Assembly: GCF_037126465.1 (NCBI RefSeq)
Contig: NC_088206.1
Coordinates: 10,019,187-10,083,186 of the forward strand
Reading direction: 5' to 3'
From: Ornithodoros turicata
Taxonomy: Eukaryota > Arthropoda > Arachnida > Ixodida > Argasidae
Length of the DNA: 64,000 nucleotides
Shown here: positions 55,761 to 64,000 of the stretch, piece by piece
Position numbering within the stretch: position 1 is the first letter of the stretch
Layout of the letters: the number at the start of each line of letters is the position of its first letter
Program-made: the position numbers and the translations under genes
Notes under the pieces: generated by a model
Told to the model about the DNA's origin: nothing
Database searches by the model: none
Seen by the model: the letters and a program-made list of their open reading frames with translations, nothing else

Positions 55761-57600
55761 CTGCTTGCCAAACAATACACAAATGTCGTGTTTTCTAGTG
55801 AGATATTCCCTGTTCACCAGACATAAATGTAGAAAAGTTGAAGGGGCACAATGATGGTAGAGTCTAGCATTGTTTTTTGCACCTTCGCATATATTCCCTG
55901 TTATTCGTGTGCACATGTAGTACTAGGAAGGTACAACATGCACATAAAAATAATTTTGTATGCATCCACACATATGGTTCAGAAGATTAGATAGATGACC
56001 AAGAACACAACTGTGCTGCATGTGCAATGGGTATGCTAACGCATAACTTCCATGACGACAAGTACATGGGCCCTGTAAGACTGCCCTTTGCGAATGGTTT
56101 GGTAATGTGTCTCTAACTGTAAAGGTAAGAGGCAGTCGAGAATGCTGCAGACAGGGTTGCACCTTACATATTGCTTATCATGTCCTACATGATAAATATT
56201 AAATACAAAGTGATTTGTGCAATAATCCCCGAGTACGGAATTAATTCCGAGGCTGGCCAATGATGTCTCCCAGGACGACAAGTCACATAAATTGCCTCTG
56301 ACACTTTTACACCCCGTGGGCTGAGTTGTGAGTTGAAACTGCACTCTACAGTTGGACAAGGTGCACCCACTGATTTGATTTCTAGGATCTATGCTATGCC
56401 CTAACTCTTCAGACCCCACATTTCTAAAAACACAATTTCTAAGTGGCAATTTGTGCTCTGGTATTTCTTTTGAGTCTGCATGGTGTGCAACCACATGACT
56501 TCCTGAGCTTTCGTGTGGATGTTTTTGTGCTACGGTTTACGGCTACAATATCCATATGCTAGACATGAAATGCAGTAGTTTGTAGCGTGCCACACGACGC
56601 AGCATGACATGGGAGGGTGTGATTCAAAGAAAGCTTCTGGAAAATGCACAGAATCCCACAAAAAGCTTAAAATGTGATTTGTATTTCGTTTTACGTCGCT
56701 CGTCGTTCCGTAACACCGTCGACGGTGTTCCACATTGGTAAATCGTACGTAAAACTCGTCCCATAGCAGTATGCGGTTTCTCTAATACCTAGCACAATTT
56801 TTTCCTGCAAAAATCAAACGCTGTCGGCATTTTGTGCCTAAAACGGCTGTTCCTAAGATAATTGACCCTACAATGGGCAAGTGCTGTAAAGGGGCTAACG
56901 CAGACGCGACTTGATACAAATTGTACGTGCTCAAAAAACTCAAACGACGAATTCCAGTCACAACATTGCACAGAGCTTGGTTCACGAATGAGTTCGCAGC
57001 TGCTGCACTGTTTACTTATCGCGGAACTAGCAGACCCCGGAACCCGGCTGTCCGTCAACTTCAAGCACAGATACGTGAAGCCACGAAAAGCCGTAGCTGA
57101 AATCCACTGACAAGTACGAAGGCACATATACGTCACAATGCCCGTTCGGGTGCATCTACGTCATAAAAATGGCTGCGCCCATGTGCGTTTCGGAATGAAT
57201 TATCTGTTGTTGTTGCTGTTTTACATGGTACTGTACCGAACTGGGAGAATGAAGGTGCAGTTTGGGGAGAGCTGGATGTGGGCTTTCGGGAATATCACAA
57301 CCGTTTCGACTATTTGGGATATCGGCATAGCTGACCTTTAACACTGCGTGGCCAATCGCTTTCCGTACGCAAGGTAATATAACGAGCGCATACTCCTCAT
57401 GCGCACGACGTATATGAGCATATGGGAGTATTAATGTGAATAAGCTACTTTCTTATGTACGCCATAACTAACAGCTTTCATGAATGCGAACGAGAGAGCA
57501 ATACCGTGCGCGCAAATCGCGACCCAATAACCGCGCCCCCCTTTTCTTTCCCGCATTTGGGCTAGCTTAGGAAATCATCTTCTCTCATCAATTTCTTGTG
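55761..57600. other. 1.8-kb unassigned block, unit 5
   Basis: Minus-strand frame 56036-56494 (152 codons, GTG at its edge) matches unit 4 with few changes. The T-run of unit 3 is replaced by TTG repeats (57205-57221). Confidence 0.35.
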
Positions 57601-57942
57601 AATGTGGGGGTGACTGGGGGGACAACGTAAAAGATAATGTGCTGGGGGTGAGTGCGCGACATCCTGATTCGTAGCGTGGCTTGGTACGTAGAAGAGGCGG
57701 TAGCCGGCACTGTGCAGTTGGTAGCATCTCTGACCGAAAATCAGAGGGTTGCGGGTTCGAATCCCGCTGCTGGTGTCTTTTCTTCAACCGCCACGGCTGA
57801 GTAGACGTGCGGCTCCCGATATGTTGCCCGTTGCCAATAAGAGGCCTGTCGCTGCTTTGATTAAATGAGCCCATCGCGTACCAACTAAGGCTCCCATGAG
57901 TTTGTCAGAAAGGAGGCAGTTGACGAGCGAGTTTCATGTAAG
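57601..57942 (+). mobile_element. Second SINE-like repeat with tRNA-like core, unit 5
   Basis: Core at 57703-57774, intact B box, loop CCGAAAA. Confidence 0.7.
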
Positions 57943-58110
57943 AAGCAAGGGAACATGTAAGCAAGTTTCATGTAGGCAGCAAGGGAACTGTGCCTACATG
58001 TGTCTGAAAGCGCCCGACGAAAATCCAGGAAAAAACCCAGACAGCACAGCCGGCAGCGGGATTCGAACCCGGGTGCCTCCCAGTCTCGACGTGACATCGC
58101 CACGTTTTAT
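57943..58110 (-). mobile_element. tRNA-derived SINE module, unit 5
   Basis: Same module as 34703-34870 and 46673-46840. Confidence 0.65.
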
Positions 58111-58241
58111 TTCATTTCATGGAACACGCCCAGGCGCAATGCGTCCTGAGAGTGACACGCTATAGCAGCGAAGGGTACCGTACCGACTTACAAACATGTG
58201 ACTTGGTTACCTATAGGTACACGTCTGTAAGCCCGTACGGT

Positions 58242-58864
58242 CCATGGAGGTAAGAAACTAAGGAGAGGGCAATAACCACAGAGGGCCGTGGGACTCCTCT
58301 AGCGGTGGCTCCTGGCAATACCACGCCCATCTAGTTGCCCGGTCACGTGATCCCCACATGTTTCGGTGTTATGGCGGTCTGCTCGGAGGCTTGCAGGGTT
58401 AGCAAACCTCATCTTCAGCAATCCTCTTACCTTCAAGGAGTCCTTTTGAACAATACTTTGAAGACTGTGTGATGACATTTGCTGCTTGATAAATCACAGC
58501 AAAACATCAGCAAAACAGAAGAAAACCCAAGCAATGTCATGATGTCGTGCGTACATCTTCTAGCGATTTAGCGATCCATTGCTTCCACACAGAGCTTGTC
58601 TATTTTGTGTTTCAACGGGTATGATAACTTCTAACTCCAAACATGTTATGAAAGCGTAAGCAAGTTATTCGGCCGGGGCTCGTCTCTGTATTCAGGTAAG
58701 ATACGCCGCGGGCATAGAGGACGCCATGTTTTATGACGTATGGCAGTGACGTTTATGGGTCACGTGTGTGGGCAACTAACTACAATGCCATGCGCGGGCC
58801 ACAGCACGCCCGCTTGCATTCGGATTGGCGCTTAGGGCATCTGCTTAGTTTCTTACCTCCATGG
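58242..58864. mobile_element. TIR element with TACGGT target duplication, unit 5
   Basis: 623 bp with near-perfect ends (CCATGGAGGTAAGAAACTAA and its complement); TACGGT at 58236-58241 and 58865-58870. An ATTCAGGTAAGATA word inside resembles a splice donor. No coding frame. Confidence 0.75.
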
Positions 58865-59911
58865 TACGGTCCCATTTTCTGCTTGCGTGTCACTCCGAGG
58901 AAGTAATGCGCCGTAGCGTGTTGCGTGAACTTCTGCCCAGTACCGTACGTCTCAATTTGCCTAGTACTATATTGCTTTTAGTATAACCGTTCAAGTTTAA
59001 TGAATCACAATTTTCCCCACTGTTTTGGTGCACTATAGCCTGAGCTGCTTGTGCGTCATAAATACTCCAATCATCATCATCGTCCACGTCGTCGTCGCCA
59101 CCACAAGGTTCCACCGCATGACAGAGGCTATTATTAGATAACCCAATAGCTGTTCTCTAGACGCCTACATGTCTTGCCACTGTTGCCATCTGTTGCCGCC
59201 TAGCCACGCAAACGAGGGAAGATGAAGTTGCTGGAGACGAGCACTCTGACTACGGTGATGGGAAGCAGCAAGCTACAAGTTCGCTTAGAAGTTTGCCGAT
59301 AAGTTACGCTGACCGTGAGAAAAAGCAATCGTAAGCCATGACAGTAAGTGTCGACGGGGGCCGAACTATAATGTCCGGACGGAAGGAAAGCACCTTTTGT
59401 CAATGGCTTCTGCACAGAGGCTGGAAGAAAGGCTCAGGTCTGTTTGACAGCTGAATGAAGTGGTGTGTGTCACAATGGTCTCTATTTGGGAAACAAGCAC
59501 AGCAGGCAAGAAGGAAATGCAGTGGTGTTTATAAATACCGCATCACAGCACCTAGCTGCATTGAAAGGCGTTCTGTGGACATGGTTCACGTCCAGGTTGC
59601 CACGCATTGCCAAGCATTTCATGTCCATTATCATAGCGTTCGGATCTTATTCAAGAAGGAGCCACTATCCACGCTGTGGACTACTTGACTTCTGCTCCAG
59701 AATGTTTCATACGTAGCATATGTAACTGAACCACTCCCTAGTCAGCTCTTTTCCCATGTCTGAAGAAGGCCAAAAAGAAAGGTTTTCCAACCTCATCACG
59801 CATCGACTCAACCTTACCTTATTCAGTAATCAGCGAATGATTCGTTGCTTCGCCCTATCGGAACCACGACGAACTATACATAGCAGTTGTCGTTCGATAG
59901 TAGCGTTGTCC
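58865..59911. other. Distal block and unit end, unit 5
   Basis: Acidic minus-strand frame at 58890-59114 (EPCGGDDDVDDDDDWSIYD), as in units 2 and 3. Nothing recognised after it. Confidence 0.4.
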
Positions 59912-60001
59912 AAGTGAGAAGGTTGAAGGAGGAGGACATTGGTCCTGTGCAATGTTCAAAAGAATAAAGTCAGGTTAGGAAACCGGATGATCACTAAGCT
60001 A

Positions 60002-60716
60002 CACTATAAGAAAAAAAAAAGGAATAAAATGGGGAGTAATTGCAGCTTCTCGTCCCCTATAGACTGCAATTAGTCCCTATTTTAGTCCCTTAACCCTGAT
60101 ATTTCCTCCCCGGGACTGCAAATTGTCACTGAACATTCTACACACACACTCTACGTATACAGGGTGTTCAAAATTAAGCTTTCACTAGCACTTTATAAAT
60201 AGGCGAACAAAAGAAAACTGGTGCTGCTTTTTCTGTTCCTTGAGTAAGAAACAGGTGCGACATAATTAGCAGCACCTGTTCCTTACACAAGTGGCGTAAA
60301 GTTATCATCCGGTTTCCTGTCATCGCTGTGTTTGCGTAGCGCGCGTGAAAGCTTAATTTTGAACACCCTGTATTTGTGCTCTCGGTCAATTTGATGGCAT
60401 AAGGCTGCATAACTGAGCCAACTTATAGCAATTTTCCACCCACACAAAGTAAGAAACAGTTAGCGCCTCTTTCTTCACAAATTGTGTCCTATGTATGTCG
60501 CAAGATTTTATATCACTCGATATATCACGGTTGACGGTTTGATTCAAAGCATTGTCGTGCATGGACAAGAATTGTGTACCTGGGACTCTTAGAATAGAGC
60601 CTGAAATGTAGTCTCCACTCTGTGACATTCATTTATTCCCGAAAGGGATTATTTTTTGTGCCAATGCTTTTCGACCCTAAGAGGAGTAATATTACTCCTT
60701 TTTTTTCCTAAGGGTG
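60002..60716. mobile_element. TA-flanked DNA element, unit 6
   Basis: 715 bp; left end CACTATAAG as in unit 2, right end CTAAGGGTG; short nested MITE. Confidence 0.72.
60160..60370. mobile_element. Nested MITE, short form, unit 6
   Basis: 211 bp, same internal deletion as units 4 and 5. Confidence 0.85.
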
Positions 60717-60718
60717 TA

Positions 60719-61308
60719 GGGTGGAAGAAGTCACACTAGTCCATCACTAATTTTATAGCTAGCCGCAATAGGACCGGGGAATAGTCACTTATTTCGGTCG
60801 TTGTTTTTTTTTAATGGGAATCTATGTAAGTGGGCCGGTAAACCCTTCCCAATGTGTGCAGGAAATGGTATGCTGCTCCCCCCCCCCATACACACACACT
60901 TCACGCAATGGAACATTTCATGCCTGACAAAGATCCACCAATAGAACGATTATTGTTCTCCAACGGGAGCAAACGAATCCAGCTCTGGTTCTAGGACCCA
61001 GGACCACATAGCTCTGACAATGGAATTCGCCTCTAGTAACTAGCATCGTACCCTCTGCTATCCCCAACACTGGTGATCGGGTCTACTCACCAACCGTGAC
61101 TGACTCATTGGTGTACACTGCTGGTACACGGAGTTCAAGAATCATTTTGAATCATTGAAAATCATACGGTCATTCATGTGGGTGTTATGCCTTCTATTTT
61201 TTTAGATTGTCACTATTATAAATCACTGTGAGAAGACGATGAAAAATATGCAAGAAACGAGAAAGGAATATCTTCATTTCTGCTAATTTTTCAGTATTAG
61301 CTGTCGTC
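60719..61308. promoter_or_regulatory. Upstream region of the gene, unit 6
   Basis: Short C-tract near 60878-60888; TATAAAT at 61217-61223, 92 bp before the ATG. Confidence 0.35.
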
Positions 61309-61728
61309 ATGGCTGACTTCCGAACCTCCAGGAATATGAAGTACGGCATCGTGATCGCATTATTCCTGCTGTCCGGGGCACTTTTTGCCGCCGGGACAGT
61401 TCTAGTGCACCTCGACATCCCAGGAGGCCGCGGCCTGTTGGCTGCCGCCGCCTTCACTTCGCTGATGGCCTTAACGGTCGTCTATTTCATGTGCGTAAAG
61501 AGCCTCCAAGGCTTCGTGTTGGACGTCGAGTCCATAGAGGAGCACCTGTCAAGCTCAGGATCCGAACCCCGACCAGTGTCGGAGGCCATGCGAGTGCGGA
61601 TCCAGGCGTGGATCCAAGGGGTCAACAGAGCTTTGTGGCCGGAAGGCGTCCCAGAAGAGCAAATCCAGTACTCTAGGCCACCGTCGCCAAGTTCAGGAGC
61701 GGGTAGTTCTTCCCGCTCCCTGAACTAG
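61309..61728 (+). CDS. Small two-helix membrane protein, unit 6 copy (139 aa)
   Basis: Intact. It differs from unit 1 at about 16 of 420 bases. Private residues are S51, V58 and M61 in helix 2 and Q103-G104, the only copy with Gly at 104. E78, E86, R88 and Q118 follow units 1 and 3, and E116 follows units 2, 4 and 5. This mosaic suggests exchange between copies. Confidence 0.8.
   Translation: MADFRTSRNMKYGIVIALFLLSGALFAAGTVLVHLDIPGGRGLLAAAAFTSLMALTVVYFMCVKSLQGFVLDVESIEEHLSSSGSEPRPVSEAMRVRIQAWIQGVNRALWPEGVPEEQIQYSRPPSPSSGAGSSSRSLN
61691..61725 (+). other. Stem-loop at the end of the gene, unit 6
   Basis: Identical to unit 1. Confidence 0.6.
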
Positions 61729-61759
61729 TGCGCGACAAGGCGGCGGACAACAACATCAG

Positions 61760-62111
61760 TCCGCCGCAGGTCCTCCAGACCATCGGAGGACCATGTATAG
61801 AGTATCCCAGCCTTGGGCAACACCATCAGCCCGCTGGATGTCCTCCAGACCATCGGAGGACCGTGGACAGAGTGGCCTCGCGGTGGGCAACACCATCAGC
61901 CCGCCGCAGGTTCTCCAGACCATCGGAGAGCCATGGAGGAACTGGTCTAGCGGTAGGAAATACCATCAAGCCTTCGCAATTCCTCCGGACTACCGGAGGA
62001 CCATGGACAGAGCAGCCTAACAGAGGACGAACACCATCAGCCAGCTGTAGGTCCGCCAGAACATCGAAGGGCCATGGAGGATCTGGTTTAGCGGTGTCCC
62101 ATAACATCAAC
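61760..62111 (+). repeat. Five 70-bp hairpin repeats, unit 6
   Basis: Differs from unit 1 in about five places within the block; the fifth hairpin has a change in its right arm (ATCGAAGGGCC). Confidence 0.85.
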
Positions 62112-62257
62112 CCACCGTATATCTTTTTATCGCCATATATCGGCCTAGTGGTGCGCAGCAGAATCAACTCGCTCTGGAGAGCGCCTGGTGTCAACGACGT
62201 TTTCCTTAGGTTTCACAGAACCATGAATAAGTAGCAGGCACATTGGCGCCCACGATA
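62112..62257 (+). repeat. Segment A, unit 6, with segment B bases
   Basis: Reads CAGAATCAACTCG where every other segment A has GAGAATCACCTCG; that is the segment B version. Suggests a short conversion tract between A and B. Confidence 0.8.
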
Positions 62258-62273
62258 TTTCCTCCAGGTCACC

Positions 62274-62360
62274 GAACACCATCGGCAATATATATGCAAT
62301 ATGCAATGTCGATATGTCGATATGTATGCAATATCGGCATACATATTGCCGATGGTGTTC
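62274..62360. repeat. Long AT-rich palindrome, unit 6
   Basis: Long form, inner variant as in unit 2 (ATCGGCATAC). Confidence 0.85.
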
Positions 62361-62813
62361 GATACATAGTCGATGTTGGTGTTGATACATATTGCAATGA
62401 CTCAGAGGCGGGCAACGCTCTCAGCGCGTCGTATATTCTCCAGGCTGTCGGGAGACTATTCATATACCAGTATAGCGGTGCACAGCGGAACGCGTTCACG
62501 CAGTTTTCTCCAGACCTCCGGAGAACACCGGCAGCCACATCGCTCGATATAACGCGCCACGAACCAACTACAGTCCAGCCATGAGTAAGTGGAAGATAAC
62601 ACTACTGATATGACAACTTAGCGACGCCCAATGCTATTCGTCCTCGGCCTATTTCTCCACACCACGAAAGAACACTGGCAGACAAATCGCTCACTATACC
62701 GGCCATCAACCAAGCAAATCTTCTCCAATTCCTGTCTGTGTTCTTTCTGCTGCTGAATGTCCACCATGAAGCAATCACAGCCCAGCAATGACTAAATAGC
62801 AGGCTGTACAATC
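62361..62813. other. Unit-conserved sequence without a gene, unit 6
   Basis: Counterpart of 2717-3170. Confidence 0.45.
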
Positions 62814-63642
62814 AACCCGACAGAGATCATCAACAGATTATACAGATTAAGTGAAGTGTTCACACGCTTCAACAAGCACAGCCCTTTTGGATCCTACCGC
62901 ACCCGGAAGTACACACAGAAATTCCGGGAGTCAATAAGAAATCAGAAACGGACGCCTCCGTGCTCAAGACATTGCCCCTAGCATATCTTTAGGGCATCTT
63001 CTCATCAAAAACAGTCTATACATCTATACAGATGGTTCCTCTACAGAAGATCTGAAAGCGTATGTATCCCAAACCACGCGGAAGGGGTACAGGCTCTCGC
63101 ATGGCACCTCATCTAACGCTGCTGAACTACAAGGTATATTCAAGGCACGATTCCACATGAAGAAATCTCACCCGAAAACTTGGCTCATCTGCGCACATTC
63201 GAAGTCCTCCTTAGAAGTTATCATTAAAAGAAGGGATTTGAATTATAGGTGCACAAACTATTTTATATCCTCACCACACTCATCGATGCCGTAGAGTCAG
63301 GACACAGTGTAACACTGCGGTGGATTCCCTCCCACTGTGGTATATCTGGGAATGAAGCAGCCGACGAAACAGCCAAGGAAGCTCTAAGCAAGACAGAGCT
63401 CAACGCCATACCTTTCTCGAAAGCCAACTCCAAAGCCTATCTAAGAAAAACGACGACCGAAAAATCGAGAGGACTCTGGAAGGCATACCTACCACCTGCT
63501 GATAATCTCTCTTTCATCGATCCTAATTTGACAGCTATTGTTCCAGCATGCCTGGGGAGACCACTACAAACAACCATCCACAGAAAGCTTGTCAGCTCTA
63601 TTCATGGACAATGCTCTACAGAACGAAACTCACATCAACTTC
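62814..63642 (+). pseudogene. Non-LTR RNase H segment, broken, unit 6
   Basis: Same landmarks and shared frame change. Third catalytic Asp is His. The 63249-63752 stretch is open through RWIPSHCGISGNEAADETAK and the DPNLTAIVPACLGRPLQT tail. Confidence 0.85.
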
Positions 63643-63654
63643 GTTCCTCACATC

Positions 63655-63820
63655 CCACCGTATATCTTTTTATCGCCATATATCGGCCTAGTGGTGCGCA
63701 ACAGAATCAACTCGCTCTGGAGAGCGCCTGGTGTCAACGACGTTTTCCTTAGGTTCCACAGAACCTTATCATGGGCGCCAATGTGCCTGCTACTTATTCA
63801 TGGTTCTGTGGAACCTAAGG
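63655..63820 (+). repeat. Segment B with perfect 19-bp hairpin, unit 6
   Basis: Arms 63767-63785 and 63802-63820. Reads GAGAGCGCC, the segment A base, as in unit 4. Confidence 0.9.
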
Positions 63821-64000
63821 AATGCCAATGCCAAACATCCCGCAGAAGCCTTCGCAGTTACGCTGAAGCTTCAAAGAAATGTAGCTGCAGGTACACACCA
63901 GGGAGACCGCATAGCTCCAGAAACCTTCCTGTTATACGAAGAAGAAACACCATTAGAAGGCTGGAAAACACTGACAGGTAGAACGTTCTTTATAACGCGC
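63821..64000. other. Unit-conserved sequence to the window end
   Basis: No 63-bp block at 63961. Nothing else recognised. Confidence 0.45.

Larger units (their letters stand above)
48620..59911. repeat. Tandem unit 5 of the array
   Basis: 11.3 kb. Marked by loss of most of the hAT segment and of about 110 bp at 51135 (the junction reads TATACCAGCTACGCC). Confidence 0.95.
59912..64000. repeat. Tandem unit 6 of the array, incomplete
   Basis: Follows the shared order until the window ends, about 180 bp after segment B. It combines the short MITE (as in units 4 and 5) with the long palindrome (as in units 1-3). Confidence 0.95.

Overview
Eukaryotic, very probably arthropod DNA, best matching a chelicerate such as a tick. 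The reasons are tRNA-derived SINEs, mariner, hAT, copia and I/R1-type retroelement debris, many TA-flanked MITEs, and no dense bacterial coding. The organism is an inference from element types; no database search was possible.

The window is a tandem array of large units: unit 1 (1-12821), unit 2 (12822-24911), unit 3 (24912-36020), unit 4 (36021-48619), unit 5 (48620-59911) and unit 6 (59912 to the window end, incomplete). Each unit is 11.1-12.8 kb. The shared order is: a TA-flanked DNA element, usually with a nested MITE; a C-tract; a TATA-like box; an intact 139-codon gene for a small two-helix membrane protein; a stem-loop across its stop codon; five 70-bp hairpin-forming repeats; a long palindrome; a broken non-LTR RNase H segment; a 19-bp-armed hairpin; a SINE with a tRNA-Phe-like core; hAT debris; a deleted mariner; and an AT-rich tail. 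Units 3-5 then carry a 1.8-kb unassigned block, two more SINE modules and, in units 4 and 5, a TIR element. In unit 1 this distal part is replaced by 5.2 kb of MITE-rich DNA, and in unit 2 by a copia fragment split by a long-TIR element.

The 139-codon frame is the only gene I would call real. It is intact in all six copies while almost every other recognisable frame is broken. By hand count the gene differs between units far more than the sequence directly after it (units 4 and 5: about 8.8% against 1.2%), yet the changes are mostly silent and no copy is broken. A divergent, selected gene inside homogenised repeats is the main finding. The stem-loop and the covarying hairpin repeats after the stop codon are the second.

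Units 1 and 3 form one subtype although unit 2 lies between them; units 4 and 5 share other markers. Presence or absence of mobile elements at exact empty sites gives a relative history of the array.
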